64,000 nucleotides of DNA, from the NCBI RefSeq assembly GCF_000283155.1, contig NW_004454177.1, positions 5,922,020 through 5,986,019 of the forward strand. The letters are read 5' to 3'. A program made the translations under genes and the position numbers. Origin of the DNA: Ceratotherium simum simum (Eukaryota; Chordata; Mammalia; Perissodactyla; Rhinocerotidae). Below the pieces are notes generated by a model, which searched no databases, had not been told where the DNA came from, and saw nothing but the letters and a program-made list of their open reading frames with translations. Shown piece by piece: positions 62,869 to 64,000 of the stretch (positions are counted from its first letter, which is position 1; each line of letters begins with the position of its first letter).

Positions 62869-64000
62869 ACATGGTAAAATTCCAAAGGTAAGCACTAAAA
62901 GACTAGAAATAGCTTGTATAATTTCTCAGCCAGTAGAGGGAGAAAGTGAATAAGAAAAAAATCATCAATCCAAAAAAAAAAAAATGTCAAAAGAGAAATA
63001 CACACAAGAAAAGTAGGGGAAGAACAGATGGTGGAAATCAGATCAAATATATCAGTAGTAAACTTCACAGTTAAAAGAGATTATCAGGTTGAATTTTTTT
63101 TTGAATTCATCTCCTTGCTGTTTATAAGATGATAGGATACACACACAACACATAAGGACACAGAAAGGTAGAAAGTAAAATAGAATTTAAGACAGAGGGG
63201 ATCACCATACAATCCTAAAAGATCCAACTCACAGGACAATATAACAATTTTAAGCTTTCTGTTAGAATATCAATAAGAAACCCTTGGATAAATTTATAAA
63301 TCCTGTCTCATAGTGGTAGATTTTAAAGCACCTATCTCAATTTTTGGTGGGTCAAACAGTCAAAAAAATGAGGAAATAGAAATTTAAACAATGCAGTTAA
63401 TAATTTTATTTAATGGGCATGTATATAGAACTTTCTTCCCAACAATGAAGGAATTTACAATTGTCTAATACATGGAATATAATTTTTTAAATAACTAACT
63501 ATATACAGATCATAAAGCAAGTCTCAATGAATTTCAACGCATCTGTAATCTATAGACCACGTTCTCTGACCACAGCGCACTTAAGTTAGAAGTCAATAAC
63601 AAAAGTAAACTAAAAATCACTATACATTTGGACATTTAAAAAACATACTTCTTAATAATGCACAGGTCAGAAAACAAATTATAATGCAAGTTTAAAGTAC
63701 TGAGAACTAAACAATTATCAAGAAACTACATTTCAAAGCTTATATGTTGGAATGAAAGTGACACCCAGAGGGTTATAGTCTTAAATGCTTATATTAGAAA
63801 ACAAGAAAGGCTCAATATTAATAAACGAAGTATCTAACTTAAGAAGATAAATATAAAGAAAAACCAATAGAATAAACTCAAAGAACATATTAGGACAGAA
63901 TTAAGAAAAATTTAAAACACACAATAAAGAGGATCAACAAAAACAAGAGTTGGTTCTTTGAAAAGACTAATAAAATAGTTAAACCTCTAGTAAGACAGAT

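Larger units (their letters stand above)
61600..64000 (+). mobile_element. L1 LINE, + strand, decayed, split by LTRs and cut by window edge
   Basis: A-rich sequence at 61600-61770, 62310-62505 and 62870-64000. The last part matches sense L1 ORF2: CACGTTCTCTGACCACAGCG, AGTTAGAAGTCAATAACAAA, then GTTGGTTCTTTGAAAAGACT. Stops occur in all frames and no long frame remains. The element continues beyond 64000. Two LTRs sit inside it (61775-62300 and 62507-62868). Confidence 0.82.

Noticed and set aside
42986..64000. FXYD6 coding exons
   Set aside because: I looked for a short signal-peptide exon and a Phe-x-Tyr-Asp exon with splice sites and found none. The coding part should lie beyond 64000.

Overview
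This window is nuclear DNA of a placental mammal, most likely a perissodactyl (horse, rhinoceros or tapir). The evidence is one clearly recognisable spliced gene, old mammalian repeats (MIR, L2, MER5A, MaLR LTRs, L1), and several copies of the tRNA-derived SINE family typical of perissodactyl genomes (ERE type). Some SINE copies are CpG-rich and flanked by perfect 14-15 bp target-site duplications, so they are young. I cannot separate equid from rhinocerotid from the sequence alone. Nothing suggests bacterial, phage or plasmid DNA.

Positions 1-21525: twelve coding exons and the 3' UTR of TMPRSS13 (transmembrane serine protease 13, MSPL) on the + strand. Every junction is AG/GT, the phases chain without error, and the coding sequence seen (1488 nt with stop) gives 495 residues. 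In order these are a short Ser-Pro-Ala-rich cytoplasmic repeat, a transmembrane segment, a partial LDLRa module, an SRCR-like domain, and a complete trypsin-like protease domain with an R-IVGG activation site and an intact His/Asp/Ser triad. The start-codon exon is not in the window and should lie to the left. A retained last intron would replace the 8-residue final exon with a long alternative tail.

Positions 21526-42539: intergenic DNA with no supported gene. It holds an antisense L1 block, a nested pair of LTRs with a TTAA duplication around the outer one, a decayed hAT-type DNA transposon with a recognisable transposase C-terminus, a SINE-inside-SINE insertion, and a homopurine tract.

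Positions 42540-43220: a CpG island with a consensus splice donor at 42985/42986. In human, FXYD6 lies just downstream of TMPRSS13 on the same strand at about this distance (recalled, not searched), so I read this as the FXYD6 promoter and non-coding first exon. No FXYD6 coding exon was found. The rest of the window (42986-64000) then fits the long FXYD6 first intron, with repeats, a sequencing gap of 100 N inside a SINE, an ACA-rich simple-repeat field, and a + strand L1 that runs off the right edge after two LTR insertions.

I did not find a convincing undescribed biological system. The most useful leads are the alternative C-terminus of TMPRSS13, its short N-terminal repeat, the nested mobile elements, and a few repeat-free islands that could be regulatory.
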